NCBI RefSeq assembly: GCF_000369805.1
Contig: NZ_KB850224.1
Span: forward strand, 1,854,262 to 1,918,261
From: Acinetobacter sp. NIPH 2100
GTDB lineage: Bacteria; Pseudomonadota; Gammaproteobacteria; Pseudomonadales; Moraxellaceae
DNA length: 64,000 nucleotides
Reading direction: 5' to 3'
How positions within the stretch are numbered: the first letter of the stretch is position 1; each line of letters starts with the position of its first letter. A program made the translations under genes and the position numbers. This document shows positions 24,938 through 33,973 of the stretch, one piece after another. The notes beneath the pieces are model-generated. The model did not search any database. It had not been told where the DNA came from and was given only the letters and a program-made list of their open reading frames with translations.

Positions 24938-27166
24938 TTAAACCATTGCCGGGTCACTCACAGAGTCTTCGCCTGTTTCTACACGACCTGCAAAACGGCG
25001 ATAAAACTTTGCATCCTGAGTGCAAGTCACAGCAAAATCATACCATTGCCAAGCATCTTGCAATTCCCAATGCTGAGTTGAGCTTTGTCCAGCTTTCACA
25101 ATCACTTTTAGCGGAGCATCAGTACGATAAACCACTGGACTAATCACCAACTCAATATCTTTAGTGCCAGTATTGTTCAGATCGACATAAACATTACCAT
25201 TGGCAATATCATAACAAACATGAATCTCAGGATTAATCTGTAAATCTTGGTTGCGGTTTAGATCACCTTTGAAATGACGATGAAAGCCGTTGGGACCGAT
25301 GACCCAAAGATCATATAAACCTTGATTATCCTTTTGCACATTCCACACATCATCTAAGCTTTTGCCTGCTTCGACAATGTAACGACGCGGTATTCGGTTG
25401 AGGTTTAATTTGTCGTAAACATGAAATACAGCACCTTGTGTGCCTGTATTCGAAAACAACAGCTTGATTGTGCCATCATTGAGGCAGCGCGCACTGGTAT
25501 GCAATTCATAAGGCAATGCTTTTGAACGACGAATACCACTGGTTTGAATCGGCAATTGTAAATTGGTTGGAATGGGCACATTGGGTAACTTCTGCTGTGA
25601 GCTACGCAATTGATCCGCTTGCTCACGGCTTTGTTTACCGTTTAGTGTTGGCAGTACATCTTCATTCGGTGTTTTAAAGTTAAATGCAGAGGTCAGGTCT
25701 CCACATACAGTACGGCGATAAGGACTGATATTACTTTCTTTAACGCCAAAACGTTGTTCGAGGAACATCAATACCGAAGTATGGTCAAAGACTTGTGAGT
25801 TGACGATGCCCCCACGACTCCAAGGTGAAATCACAAATAAAGGAACGCGGGGACCAGGACCATAAACACCATTGTCTTTGTTCGGTTGGCTGGTACTACC
25901 TAGAGGTGCATCATGTACATAGTATTCATGACGCATATCTGCTTGGCTAAGCGTTGATTTACCTGCATAGGTATTATCCGCTTGCAATGTCGGTGCTGAT
26001 GGCGATGGAACATGGTCAAAATAACCATCATTTTCATCAAAATTGATCAAGAATACAGTTTTGCTCCAAACCTCTGGCACAGCTGTTAATGCATCAAGTA
26101 TTTCCTGAATAAACCATGAGCCTTGTACTGGGCTTGATGGTCCCGGATGTTCACAATAAATTGAAGGTGCATTAATCCAAGACACCTGTGGCAATTTTCC
26201 AGTTTTAATATCATTTTTGAATGCATCTAGGAATTCTTCAGGTTTATTGCCAGGTAAAGTATTGGCAACGCCTTTATAAAGTGGATTCTTGGCATTATCC
26301 GTGGTGGCATCATAGGCTTTATAAGGTAACTTTTGCGCAGCCTTGTTATAAGGACTATTGGGTGCTCCACCACTTGAGACTGGATAACCTGAATCGATAT
26401 TGGCTTTTCTAAAGCTGCGGAATGCGCCTAACATATTATCGCCCCATTCATCGGGCATATTTTGATAACAAATCCAATTGATCCCAGCTTCTTCTAGGCG
26501 TTCAGCATAGGTTTTCCATGTATAACCAACATCAACTGTTTTAGGATCGCCATCAATCCAGTCCCATTCATTATTGACAAATGCTGTACTGGTCGGCACT
26601 GCACCATTGGTTCCTGTGAGATGAAAGGATCGGTTTGCATCTGTACCAGTATGCATAGAGCAGTGATAAGCATCACAAATCGTAAAAGCATTGGCTAATG
26701 CAAATTGATAGGGGATTTCCTGTTCCTTGAAATACCCCATGGCATAATCAGTTTTATAGGTTGGCCAGTTTGACATACGGCCATTATCCCATGCTTGTTG
26801 GCTATCCACCCAAGTATGGTTGGTTCCGGGTGCACGTTGGGCATTATTACTTGAGCCATCTAAATGAAAGGGAGTTAATAACGCCCCATTACTGCGTTGT
26901 TGTTGCCAAACTGTACGGCCATTTTGCAAAGGAATGGTGAAACGATCGGCAAAACCACGAACGCCTTTTAATGTTCCAAAATAATGGTCAAAGGAGCGGT
27001 TTTCCTGCATCAGGATAACGACATGCTCAACATCTTGAATCGTGCCCGTTTTATTGTTGGCAGGAATCGCCAAGGCTTTTTGAATGCTGGCTGGAAAGGT
27101 GGTTAACGCGGCAGCGCCAAAGCCGGTTTTAAGTGTATTTGCTAAAAATTGACGACGATTAATCAC
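24938..27166 (-). CDS. plc: Tat-exported phospholipase C (phosphocholine-type)
   Basis: A 742-residue phospholipase C. I start it at GTG 27166, preceded by AGGGA; the frame is open further upstream but those extra 47 residues are not signal-like and overlap the small lipoprotein gene. The product begins with a twin-arginine signal (N-R-R-Q-F-L-A near residues 3-9, then a hydrophobic stretch). The phosphoesterase domain includes Q-E-N-R-S-F-D-H-Y-F-G. Two C-terminal beta domains (DUF756 type) cover roughly the last 200 residues. Such enzymes split phosphatidylcholine or sphingomyelin outside the cell and can be haemolytic. The small lipoprotein gene 31 bp upstream is probably in the same transcript. 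Confidence 0.9.
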   Translation of the reverse strand: MINRRQFLANTLKTGFGAAALTTFPASIQKALAIPANNKTGTIQDVEHVVILMQENRSFDHYFGTLKGVRGFADRFTIPLQNGRTVWQQQRSNGALLTPFHLDGSSNNAQRAPGTNHTWVDSQQAWDNGRMSNWPTYKTDYAMGYFKEQEIPYQFALANAFTICDAYHCSMHTGTDANRSFHLTGTNGAVPTSTAFVNNEWDWIDGDPKTVDVGYTWKTYAERLEEAGINWICYQNMPDEWGDNMLGAFRSFRKANIDSGYPVSSGGAPNSPYNKAAQKLPYKAYDATTDNAKNPLYKGVANTLPGNKPEEFLDAFKNDIKTGKLPQVSWINAPSIYCEHPGPSSPVQGSWFIQEILDALTAVPEVWSKTVFLINFDENDGYFDHVPSPSAPTLQADNTYAGKSTLSQADMRHEYYVHDAPLGSTSQPNKDNGVYGPGPRVPLFVISPWSRGGIVNSQVFDHTSVLMFLEQRFGVKESNISPYRRTVCGDLTSAFNFKTPNEDVLPTLNGKQSREQADQLRSSQQKLPNVPIPTNLQLPIQTSGIRRSKALPYELHTSARCLNDGTIKLLFSNTGTQGAVFHVYDKLNLNRIPRRYIVEAGKSLDDVWNVQKDNQGLYDLWVIGPNGFHRHFKGDLNRNQDLQINPEIHVCYDIANGNVYVDLNNTGTKDIELVISPVVYRTDAPLKVIVKAGQSSTQHWELQDAWQWYDFAVTCTQDAKFYRRFAGRVETGEDSVSDPAMV

Positions 27167-27197
27167 AATATTTTCCCTATCTTCGTTGTTCTTATGT

Positions 27198-27344
27198 TTA
27201 TGGTGCACAGCGCATGACTGGTTTCTTGGTGTCATCAGGTTTCGCTGCTGTCTGATCGTCACTGGAGTCATTGCACGCTGTAAGTGCGAATAGAATGGGG
27301 AAAACATAAAGACATGCCAGCCATCGTTTGGTTTTATTCAACAT
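27198..27344 (-). CDS. small lipoprotein, 48 residues
   Basis: Starting at ATG 27344 the product is 48 residues: a basic N-terminus, a hydrophobic segment and a lipobox L-T-A-C with Cys24, then a short polar tail rich in D, K and P ending C-A-P. The frame continues upstream without a better start. It sits 31 bp before the phospholipase C start in the same direction, so it may assist that enzyme or simply share its transcript. No family is recognised. Confidence 0.65.
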   Translation of the reverse strand: MLNKTKRWLACLYVFPILFALTACNDSSDDQTAAKPDDTKKPVMRCAP

Positions 27345-27702
27345 CTGCTTCATCCATAACAAAGATGTCAACACACTAGACAGACCTTGTGACAACACGG
27401 TGTCACCTTTATGACGATTCATTGACGTTTCATATGAAAGTGAGTGGTAAAGCAATAAAGAAACATGTGCAAGGCAGTGTTTCGGTGAGACCTGAAAGTC
27501 TTAGATGAAATAGTGCAATTGTGGAGTCTTCAGTACTGTTGAAGGATAAGCGAAACTCGTTTTAAGGTTGAAGAAAAAGCAGTGTGACTGTCTTTTGAGT
27601 ATTAAAAAAACTACTTTTAAAAAAATTCAATTAATCATCATGGATATAGCGATTAAGATATAAAACAGAGGTGATCATTTTCTTATTTTTTGTTAAGATA
27701 CT

Positions 27703-27721
27703 ATTAATGATTCTCATTATC
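27703..27721 (+). promoter_or_regulatory. Fur box upstream of the sigma-factor gene
   Basis: Fifteen of 19 positions match the palindromic Fur consensus GATAATGATAATCATTATC, including all of the right half after the centre. It ends only seven bases before the ATG of the ECF sigma-factor gene, implying a very short leader and iron-repressed expression. Confidence 0.85.
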
Positions 27722-27728
27722 TTTTGAA

Positions 27729-28214
27729 ATGTCTGATCCAGTCAATACTCTCTATCGTCAACATCATTCGTGGTTGTATCAATGGCTGAAACGACGCCTC
27801 AATCACAGTGAAGATGCAGCAGATTTAGCGCACGATACCTTTATTCGTATTTTAAAACGTAAAGATCAATTGTATTTTGATCAACCTCGAGCACTGTTAA
27901 CAACGGTGGCAAAGGGGATATTAATCAATTGGTACCAACGTAAATCAATAGAAAAAGCCTATTTGGAAGCGCTGAGTAGTAGGCCCGAGTATGATGAGAT
28001 TAGTCCTGAGCAAAAAATATCTGCAATTGAATCACTATGTTTGATTAACCAATTGTTAAATCAAATGCCTGAACGTCAACAGCAGGTCTTTATCTGGTCA
28101 CAACTTGAAGGGCTTACACAGCAAGAGATTGCGAATCGTTTGAATATTTCTACACGAACGGTTATGCGAGATTTGGTTGCTGTACTGACTCAATGTTTAG
28201 CGATCATGGATTGA
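27729..28214 (+). CDS. FecI-type ECF sigma factor
   Basis: A 161-residue extracytoplasmic-function sigma factor of the FecI group. Region 2 holds D-A-A-D-L-A-H-D-T-F-I-R-I-L (33-46) and region 4 holds Q-E-I-A-N-R-L-N-I-S-T-R-T-V-M-R-D near the C-terminus. It should direct RNA polymerase to the receptor gene of this locus once the partner FecR-like protein relays ligand binding. A Fur box abuts the start. The anti-sigma gene follows after seven bases. Confidence 0.92.
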   Translation: MSDPVNTLYRQHHSWLYQWLKRRLNHSEDAADLAHDTFIRILKRKDQLYFDQPRALLTTVAKGILINWYQRKSIEKAYLEALSSRPEYDEISPEQKISAIESLCLINQLLNQMPERQQQVFIWSQLEGLTQQEIANRLNISTRTVMRDLVAVLTQCLAIMD

Positions 28215-28221
28215 GATTGAC

Positions 28222-29184
28222 ATGTCTCAGGCAAAAATTTTGAAAGAAGCCGCTGAATGGATTGTACGAATTCAGGCATCAGCATTAACTGAAGTTCAAC
28301 AGATTGAATTCGAAAAATGGAAAAGTCAAAGCGAAGCGCATCAAACTGCATGGCTGAAAGCAGAGCGTCTGCTGAGTAGTTTTGATTATTTTCCTGAAAA
28401 TGGTCATGAAATCATTAAAAAAGGCAATCAAGCTGCGCAGTTTCAGTGGACCAAACAACTTGTTGTGGCTTGTATTGCATGTCTGGGCAGTATCCTTGCA
28501 TGGAATTCTGATTATAAATATTTCTGGCTTTCAGATTACAGCACAGCTGCGGGTCAGCAGAAGAATGTGACACTTGAAGATGGAACGCAACTCCAATTAA
28601 ATACCAATACAGCACTTGATGTTCGCTATACACCAATTCAACGAACGCTGCGATTACACTACGGTGAAATACAGATTCATACCGCAAAAGAGACTCAAAG
28701 TGATCGTCCATTTTTTGTCGAGACTGAAAGTGCTCATTTACAAGCATTAGGCACAGTCTTTAATGTGCAATATCTCAAAAATAAACAACAGCAAACCTGT
28801 TTAGGCGTGATTGAAAGTGCGGTCAAAGTGACTTTGAATCAATCTAAAAAAATGACAGTTGTACGGGCTGGTGAGCAATTATGTTTTGATGATACTGACT
28901 TTAAAGCCTTGGGACAGCTTGATCCGAATGTATTGGTTTGGACAAATCAGATGATTATGGCATTTGAAATGCCTTTAGAGCAGCTCTTTCAAGAGATTGG
29001 GCGTTATCAACATCAATATGTTGATCTTGATCCTGAATTGAAATTATTAAAAGTCTCTGGTTCTTATCCCGTCAATAACTTGACTCAGTTGCGGTCGGCT
29101 TTGGAATTAAGCTATCCAATTCGTATGCAGCGACATTTAGGCGATCATGTCATTACCATTCGGGCTAAAAATGAAAAAAAGTGA
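28222..29184 (+). CDS. FecR-type anti-sigma/sigma-regulator
   Basis: A 320-residue inner-membrane protein with the FecR layout: an N-terminal cytoplasmic DUF4880-like segment (A-E-W-I-V-R-I-Q, F-E-K-W, H-Q-T-A-W near 10-45), one membrane span at about 75-92, then a periplasmic FecR domain (L-E-D-G-T-Q-L-Q-L-N-T-N-T). It passes the signal from the outer-membrane receptor to the sigma factor encoded just upstream. Confidence 0.92.
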   Translation: MSQAKILKEAAEWIVRIQASALTEVQQIEFEKWKSQSEAHQTAWLKAERLLSSFDYFPENGHEIIKKGNQAAQFQWTKQLVVACIACLGSILAWNSDYKYFWLSDYSTAAGQQKNVTLEDGTQLQLNTNTALDVRYTPIQRTLRLHYGEIQIHTAKETQSDRPFFVETESAHLQALGTVFNVQYLKNKQQQTCLGVIESAVKVTLNQSKKMTVVRAGEQLCFDDTDFKALGQLDPNVLVWTNQMIMAFEMPLEQLFQEIGRYQHQYVDLDPELKLLKVSGSYPVNNLTQLRSALELSYPIRMQRHLGDHVITIRAKNEKK

Positions 29185-29262
29185 AAAATAATTGAAAATT
29201 GCTGTCAGCTTTTTAACTTTGGGCGGGTAATACAGTTAAACCAAAGTAACTGGAGAAATCTC

Positions 29263-29841
29263 ATGGCAACTTCATTCGTCCTCAATCAGCTTGCATCACG
29301 GTTAAAAAATGAAACCGCCAGCCAGCACCAACAGATGCATCTTTTGATGGAGAAAGCTCAAGTATTTGCTGATACACAGCGTTATGCAAAATTTACCTTG
29401 GCTCAATATTATTTTCAGCAAAATGTCGAATATTTATTTCGACATCCTGAGGTTTCCGCGCTTATTTCTGATTTGGATATTCGTGGTCGTTCTCAGGCAG
29501 CGTTACTGGATCTTTATGACTTGCAGCTCAAACCTGAAGCACAGGAACTAGTCACTGAACATGTCGGCTTTCTGGAAGCCTTAGGCTGGATTTATGTCTC
29601 GGAAGGTTCGACGCTGGGTGCAGCGTTTTTATTTAAACAAGCACAGCAGCTTTTAGGATTTACTGCTGAGTTTGGGGCACGTAATCTGGCTGCATATCCA
29701 GAAGGCAGAGCAAGGGTGTGGAAGCACTTTATTGCTGAACTTGATACGGCTCAATTGAGTGAGAGTGAACAAGATCAAGTCATTTTAGGAGCTAAACAGG
29801 CATTTGATTACTTTGGCAGCTTGCTAAAAAATATTTATTGA
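29263..29841 (+). CDS. hemO: bacterial haem oxygenase (HemO/PigA type)
   Basis: A 192-residue haem oxygenase that opens haem to biliverdin, CO and iron. By alignment with P. aeruginosa PigA the proximal iron ligand is H22 (S-Q-H-Q-Q-M). The distal-helix block E-A-L-G-W-I-Y-V-S-E-G-S-T-L-G-A-A-F-L (about 105-123) is almost the same as in PigA. It lies between the FecR-like gene and a TonB-dependent receptor gene, so haem is the likely ligand of the whole locus. Upstream sequence GGAGAAATC is a good ribosome-binding site. Confidence 0.93.
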   Translation: MATSFVLNQLASRLKNETASQHQQMHLLMEKAQVFADTQRYAKFTLAQYYFQQNVEYLFRHPEVSALISDLDIRGRSQAALLDLYDLQLKPEAQELVTEHVGFLEALGWIYVSEGSTLGAAFLFKQAQQLLGFTAEFGARNLAAYPEGRARVWKHFIAELDTAQLSESEQDQVILGAKQAFDYFGSLLKNIY

Positions 29842-29852
29842 GCAGCCACCCT

Positions 29853-30323
29853 ATGCCCAAAAATCCTTCTTTAAGGCATAAGGCGAAGATTACAGATTGT
29901 GGTGATGTAGATGCTTTACCAGCACCGCAAAAAGAAAAACTCCATGCATCGCTTATCATGCGTGGAGTGTATATCGCGCTAACCATTGTTTGTCTGGTTT
30001 TGGCAGTGCTGGGTATCGTATTACCCGGCGTGCCTACTTTTGATTTCTTATTCCTCGCCACTTTTTTTGCTGCTAAAGGTTCTACGAGATTACATCACTG
30101 GATTCATCAGAATCGCTATATCCATCTGCTGCTTACCCAATATACAGGCGGGTTTAAATCCATCTCCCGTGTACGTAAGTGGATGATGACATTAACTATT
30201 GTTTTAGTTTCAATCAGCTTGATGCTTTCGTCTCTACATTTGCACATCAAGTTAACGTTCATGCTTATTTTGCTTGTTTGTATGCTGTGGATATGGAGCA
30301 GAGCAGAAAAAGTTGAAATTTAA
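29853..30323 (+). CDS. DUF454 (YbaN-like) inner-membrane protein
   Basis: A 156-residue protein with the DUF454/YbaN signature: L-A-V-L-G-I-V-L-P-G-V-P-T-F-D-F-L at the first hydrophobic region, then A-A-K-G-S-T-R-L-H-H-W and two further spans near the C-terminus. Its role is unknown, but genes of this family recur next to haem oxygenase genes. A TTG start at 29838 would overlap the end of hemO; I prefer ATG 29853, 12 bases after the hemO stop, without a strong ribosome-binding site for either. Confidence 0.85.
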   Translation: MPKNPSLRHKAKITDCGDVDALPAPQKEKLHASLIMRGVYIALTIVCLVLAVLGIVLPGVPTFDFLFLATFFAAKGSTRLHHWIHQNRYIHLLLTQYTGGFKSISRVRKWMMTLTIVLVSISLMLSSLHLHIKLTFMLILLVCMLWIWSRAEKVEI

Positions 30324-30359
30324 TGTCATATTTTCCAAAATCACTGGGTAATGATTATT

Positions 30360-30378
30360 GAAAATGAAAATCATTACC
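30360..30378 (+). promoter_or_regulatory. Fur box upstream of the haem-locus receptor
   Basis: Sixteen of 19 positions match the Fur consensus. It is the right part of a larger inverted repeat, GGTAATGAT at 30347-30355 with ATCATTACC at 30370-30378. It ends 16 bases before the receptor ATG. Confidence 0.88.
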
Positions 30379-30394
30379 AAATGTGGATCCTCCT

Positions 30395-33085
30395 ATGAAA
30401 TTTAAGAAGCAAACTCTTGCAATCTTCATACACTGTTTTTGTATCAGTGAAGCTTATGCAGAAATAACCTCATCTATTCAGGTATTAGACAAGCCCGCAG
30501 TGGAGAGAAATTATCGAATTGCAGAGAACCAATTGGGATATGTGCTGTCAAGCTTTGCGGCACAGTCTGGCATTGTATTGAGCTATGATTCTAGTCATCT
30601 AAAAGGGTTAAAAAGTAAGGGGATCGTCGGAAAGTACTCCGTTAAGCAGGGTTTTGACTATCTCTTGGCTGATCAACCTTATCAAGTGATTAAACAAGGG
30701 CAAACCTATCTCTTAGTGCCCAAAACCAGTTCCATGCTTGGGCATGCTGAGAAACTGACTTCCAATGCAAATACTCGTTCACAAGCAGAGCAGAATGCTA
30801 AAGCTCTTGTCCTAATGCCAGAAATTAAAGTGAATGCCGAACCACAACAACAAAAGGTGAATACCACTCATCTTGATCGAGAACAGATTAGTCGATTCAG
30901 AGGAACAGGCAATGGTGATGTGTTTTCCGATATTGCAGGAGTACAAGTCAACAGTTTACGTAATGAAGCGGGTGCGATTGATATCGGCATTCGTGGTATG
31001 CAGGGCGAAGGGCGTGTACCAGTCATCATTGATGGCAGTTTACAGTCCAGTCATACTTTCAGAGGTTATCAGGGAGAGAGTGACCGTACTTACATCGATA
31101 TGGATTTGATCAGCCAAATCGAGGTTGAGAAAGGTGCATCTCGGGCTAAATTTAGCGTGGGAGGAATTGGAGGAATCGTAAAAATGCGGACCTTAAGTGC
31201 CAATGACATTCTACTGCCCAATCAAAATGCGAGTGTAATGCTCAAAGGAAGCTTCTACAACAATAACAGAACACCTCATACCTCAGACAATGAAAAGGAG
31301 CAGATGTCTTATCGGCTTCATAACAAAATTTCCTCAAACAATTTTCAAAATGGCGCAGGCACATTGGCACTGGCTTATCGAAACGAGATGTTTGATTTGG
31401 TTGCTGCTTATAGTAAGCGAGAGGTCGGCAATTACTATGCTGGAAAACATGGCATTGAGTATTACGAAAAACGGGATATCGTCGATGTGGGACCTGGTCA
31501 AGAGGTTGTGAATACCAGTTATCAAAGTGATTCGGGTATCATTAAAGCTGGAATGAATATCACTGATGAACATCGTGTGGAAGTAAATTTACGTCGTCAT
31601 GTGCAAAAAGCGGGTGAAGTCATGGCCTTTTATTGGAGTCGATCCAAAGTGATTGATCCCAACTCACCGCCATACGGCTATATCGATGACGAGTATGTGG
31701 AGCCAAAATATATAGAAGATGCTTATACCATGCCGCAATGGTCTTTGGGTTCAGCTGCAATTAATGCATTCAGTGCGAGCTATACGTATAAGCCTAAACA
31801 TAATCCATGGGTAGATCTCGAATTAGGGATGTGGCATACCAATGCCAAATATCGCCAGCACAATGGCATGATCGGTGTGAAGAATTCGAGGTATGGTGAT
31901 CAATATTGGGGCAGTTTCCAAGATTATCGTAGCGGTCTAAACCTAGAAAATACCAGTAAATTTGATCAGGTCACATTGAATTATGGCTTAACCTACGATG
32001 AACAGCGTATGAAGCCACGTAATTTGATTGATCATGAAATTGCACGGGATGGATTGCGTAAAGAGTCCTCAGTTTTCCTTAATGGCGATTATCTTTTTAA
32101 TGATTTTACTTTGAGTTTAGGGAGTAAATGGCATAAAGCCAAAGTGAAAGACTATGGTGATCAGTATCGACCAATGACACCAGTGGCGAATTCAGACTTA
32201 AATAATAAGGGTTATGCTGTACGTGACTTTGGAGGAAACATCGATTGGATGTCTCAACTCAACTATAAGTTGTGGGACGGTATCGATCTTTATGGAAAAC
32301 TGTCCAATACACATCGTAGCCCAAGCCTCTTTGAATCGACTGTTTCAGGTCAAACCTTTAGTTATGATCCAGACCTGCCGATTAAACCAGAGAATTCGCG
32401 TCTTATTGAGTTAGGATTTATGGGAGAGCGAGAAAATCTATTCGCTCAAGATGATCATTTGAAATTTAACCTGAATTATTTCCGTAACCAAACCAAAGAC
32501 TTTCTGACTCAGGGCGTACAAAGAAAAGATATTCCAAACCAGATTACCCCTGACTTTATTCTTCCCTATACAACTTCTTATACATTCGTCAATTATAATC
32601 AAGTTGTGCTGAAAGGTTTGGAGTTAGATCTTTCTTATAATCATCCAAGTTTCTTTGTCAGTTTGAATGGAACCTTGTATCAAGCACCTAAAGTCTGTCC
32701 AGCAACTAAAGAGGAATGTAATGAGGTGGGCGATTCTTGGAGTTTGATCTCAACTCGTCTACCACCGCGTAAGATTTTTAATATCACGATCGGTAAAAAT
32801 CTGTTTGAAAATAAATTGGTTGTTGGTGCACGTGCTAAATACCATTCGGAAAAGACAAATCCTAAAGGTTGGCTGGCAGGTACAGGTGTAAGTGGACGAG
32901 CAGTGACCGAAATTTCTTCTGAAACTTTAATTGATGTATTTTCGAGTTATAAGTGGAATCCAAATTTAGCGTTGTCATTTAATGTCGATAACTTAACAAA
33001 TCGTTATAACTTTGATCCAGGTACCGTGATTGGTATGCCTATTCCAGGTCGTACCATCAAAGCTGGCGTTGAGATAAAATTCTAA
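30395..33085 (+). CDS. TonB-dependent receptor with signalling domain, probably for haem
   Basis: An outer-membrane receptor of 896 residues from ATG 30395 (GTG 30383 adds four). It has a signal peptide ending near A-Y-A-E, an STN signalling domain (about 35-105) that contacts the FecR-like protein, a TonB box and plug domain (about 150-280) and a 22-strand barrel ending in aromatic F. The STN domain together with sigma and anti-sigma genes shows surface signalling. The ligand is inferred as haem, free or protein-bound, from hemO in the same locus. The sequence does not separate this from other substrates. Two Fur boxes flank the locus. Confidence 0.9.
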   Translation: MKFKKQTLAIFIHCFCISEAYAEITSSIQVLDKPAVERNYRIAENQLGYVLSSFAAQSGIVLSYDSSHLKGLKSKGIVGKYSVKQGFDYLLADQPYQVIKQGQTYLLVPKTSSMLGHAEKLTSNANTRSQAEQNAKALVLMPEIKVNAEPQQQKVNTTHLDREQISRFRGTGNGDVFSDIAGVQVNSLRNEAGAIDIGIRGMQGEGRVPVIIDGSLQSSHTFRGYQGESDRTYIDMDLISQIEVEKGASRAKFSVGGIGGIVKMRTLSANDILLPNQNASVMLKGSFYNNNRTPHTSDNEKEQMSYRLHNKISSNNFQNGAGTLALAYRNEMFDLVAAYSKREVGNYYAGKHGIEYYEKRDIVDVGPGQEVVNTSYQSDSGIIKAGMNITDEHRVEVNLRRHVQKAGEVMAFYWSRSKVIDPNSPPYGYIDDEYVEPKYIEDAYTMPQWSLGSAAINAFSASYTYKPKHNPWVDLELGMWHTNAKYRQHNGMIGVKNSRYGDQYWGSFQDYRSGLNLENTSKFDQVTLNYGLTYDEQRMKPRNLIDHEIARDGLRKESSVFLNGDYLFNDFTLSLGSKWHKAKVKDYGDQYRPMTPVANSDLNNKGYAVRDFGGNIDWMSQLNYKLWDGIDLYGKLSNTHRSPSLFESTVSGQTFSYDPDLPIKPENSRLIELGFMGERENLFAQDDHLKFNLNYFRNQTKDFLTQGVQRKDIPNQITPDFILPYTTSYTFVNYNQVVLKGLELDLSYNHPSFFVSLNGTLYQAPKVCPATKEECNEVGDSWSLISTRLPPRKIFNITIGKNLFENKLVVGARAKYHSEKTNPKGWLAGTGVSGRAVTEISSETLIDVFSSYKWNPNLALSFNVDNLTNRYNFDPGTVIGMPIPGRTIKAGVEIKF

Positions 33086-33093
33086 GAATTGAC

Positions 33094-33125
33094 GTGATAA
33101 GGTTCTTTAAACAGAGCCTTATCAC
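33094..33125. terminator. hairpin between convergent genes
   Basis: GTGATAAGG (33094-33102) pairs with CCTTATCAC (33117-33125). It lies between the receptor gene and the quinone-reductase gene, without a T run. Confidence 0.6.
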
Positions 33126-33142
33126 CATAACAACATTCCGAT

Positions 33143-33844
33143 TTATCCGAGTGGATTCATTCTCTCATCGAAATTTTCCAATAAAATAAACTCTAATGGC
33201 TGTAAGTCATCTAGGTTTTGTAGGTATTGCTCAAAATCGACCACGATCTTTTGTCTGTCTTCTTGGCTGATGTAGGGTACATGGTAAGCAATAAATGGTG
33301 GCAGTACTTCAAAGCCCACATAAGCCAATGTGCCACGTTGTAGTGATGATAGATAATGTTCAATCGGCCCATGCACCGAACCTTGACCAAACATATGTTC
33401 ACGGCCGCCAAGTGTTAAACACAGCATCGCTTTTTTGCCCGTCATTCCACCATGATTGTAGAAACGCTTACCGCCGTAAAACAGACCCGATACAAACACA
33501 CGATCAATCCACCCCTTCAAGATGGCAGGCACAGAAGTCCAATACAAAGGAAAACTAAATATAACCAGATCAGCACGTTGAACTTTTTCGATTTCCGTTT
33601 GGATATCTGGTGCAAATTGGTGTTGTTTAAATGCATGACGCTGTTCCAAGGTATAATTGAAATAATCCGCTTGATTCAGACTGCCAAAATCATCTTTAGA
33701 AGCAACAGGATTAAAGTTCATTTCATAGAGATCAGACACTTCGACAGTATGACCTTGCTGTTCAAAAGTCTGCTGCGCCGTATCTTTGAGGGCTGCGGTA
33801 AATGACTGCTTTTCAGGATGTGCATGTACGATCAAAATATGCAT
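33143..33844 (-). CDS. flavodoxin-fold NAD(P)H:quinone oxidoreductase
   Basis: A 233-residue FMN/FAD-binding reductase of the NQO1/KefF/MdaB type. It starts M-H-I-L-I-V-H-A-H-P-E-K-Q-S-F, has the phosphate loop, then F-S-F-P-L-Y-W-T-S-V-P-A-I-L-K-G-W-I-D-R-V. It is expected to carry out two-electron reduction of quinones or nitro compounds in the cytoplasm. It is divergent from an AraC-type gene 129 bp away, which may regulate it. Confidence 0.88.
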   Translation of the reverse strand: MHILIVHAHPEKQSFTAALKDTAQQTFEQQGHTVEVSDLYEMNFNPVASKDDFGSLNQADYFNYTLEQRHAFKQHQFAPDIQTEIEKVQRADLVIFSFPLYWTSVPAILKGWIDRVFVSGLFYGGKRFYNHGGMTGKKAMLCLTLGGREHMFGQGSVHGPIEHYLSSLQRGTLAYVGFEVLPPFIAYHVPYISQEDRQKIVVDFEQYLQNLDDLQPLEFILLENFDERMNPLG

Positions 33845-33973
33845 GATGTCACCAGTTTAAAATCTGAGTTTCTAGATAGGGCTACTATGCTTAAAGTAAG
33901 AAAGCTGTCATAGTTCATTAACCGCCAATATTTACCATTTTACGCCAAATTTCCGCTGTCTCATGGAGATCAC

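Noticed and set aside
24938..27307. Longer phospholipase C starting at 27307
   Set aside because: The extra 47 residues precede the twin-arginine signal and overlap the small lipoprotein gene; GTG 27166 has a good ribosome-binding site.
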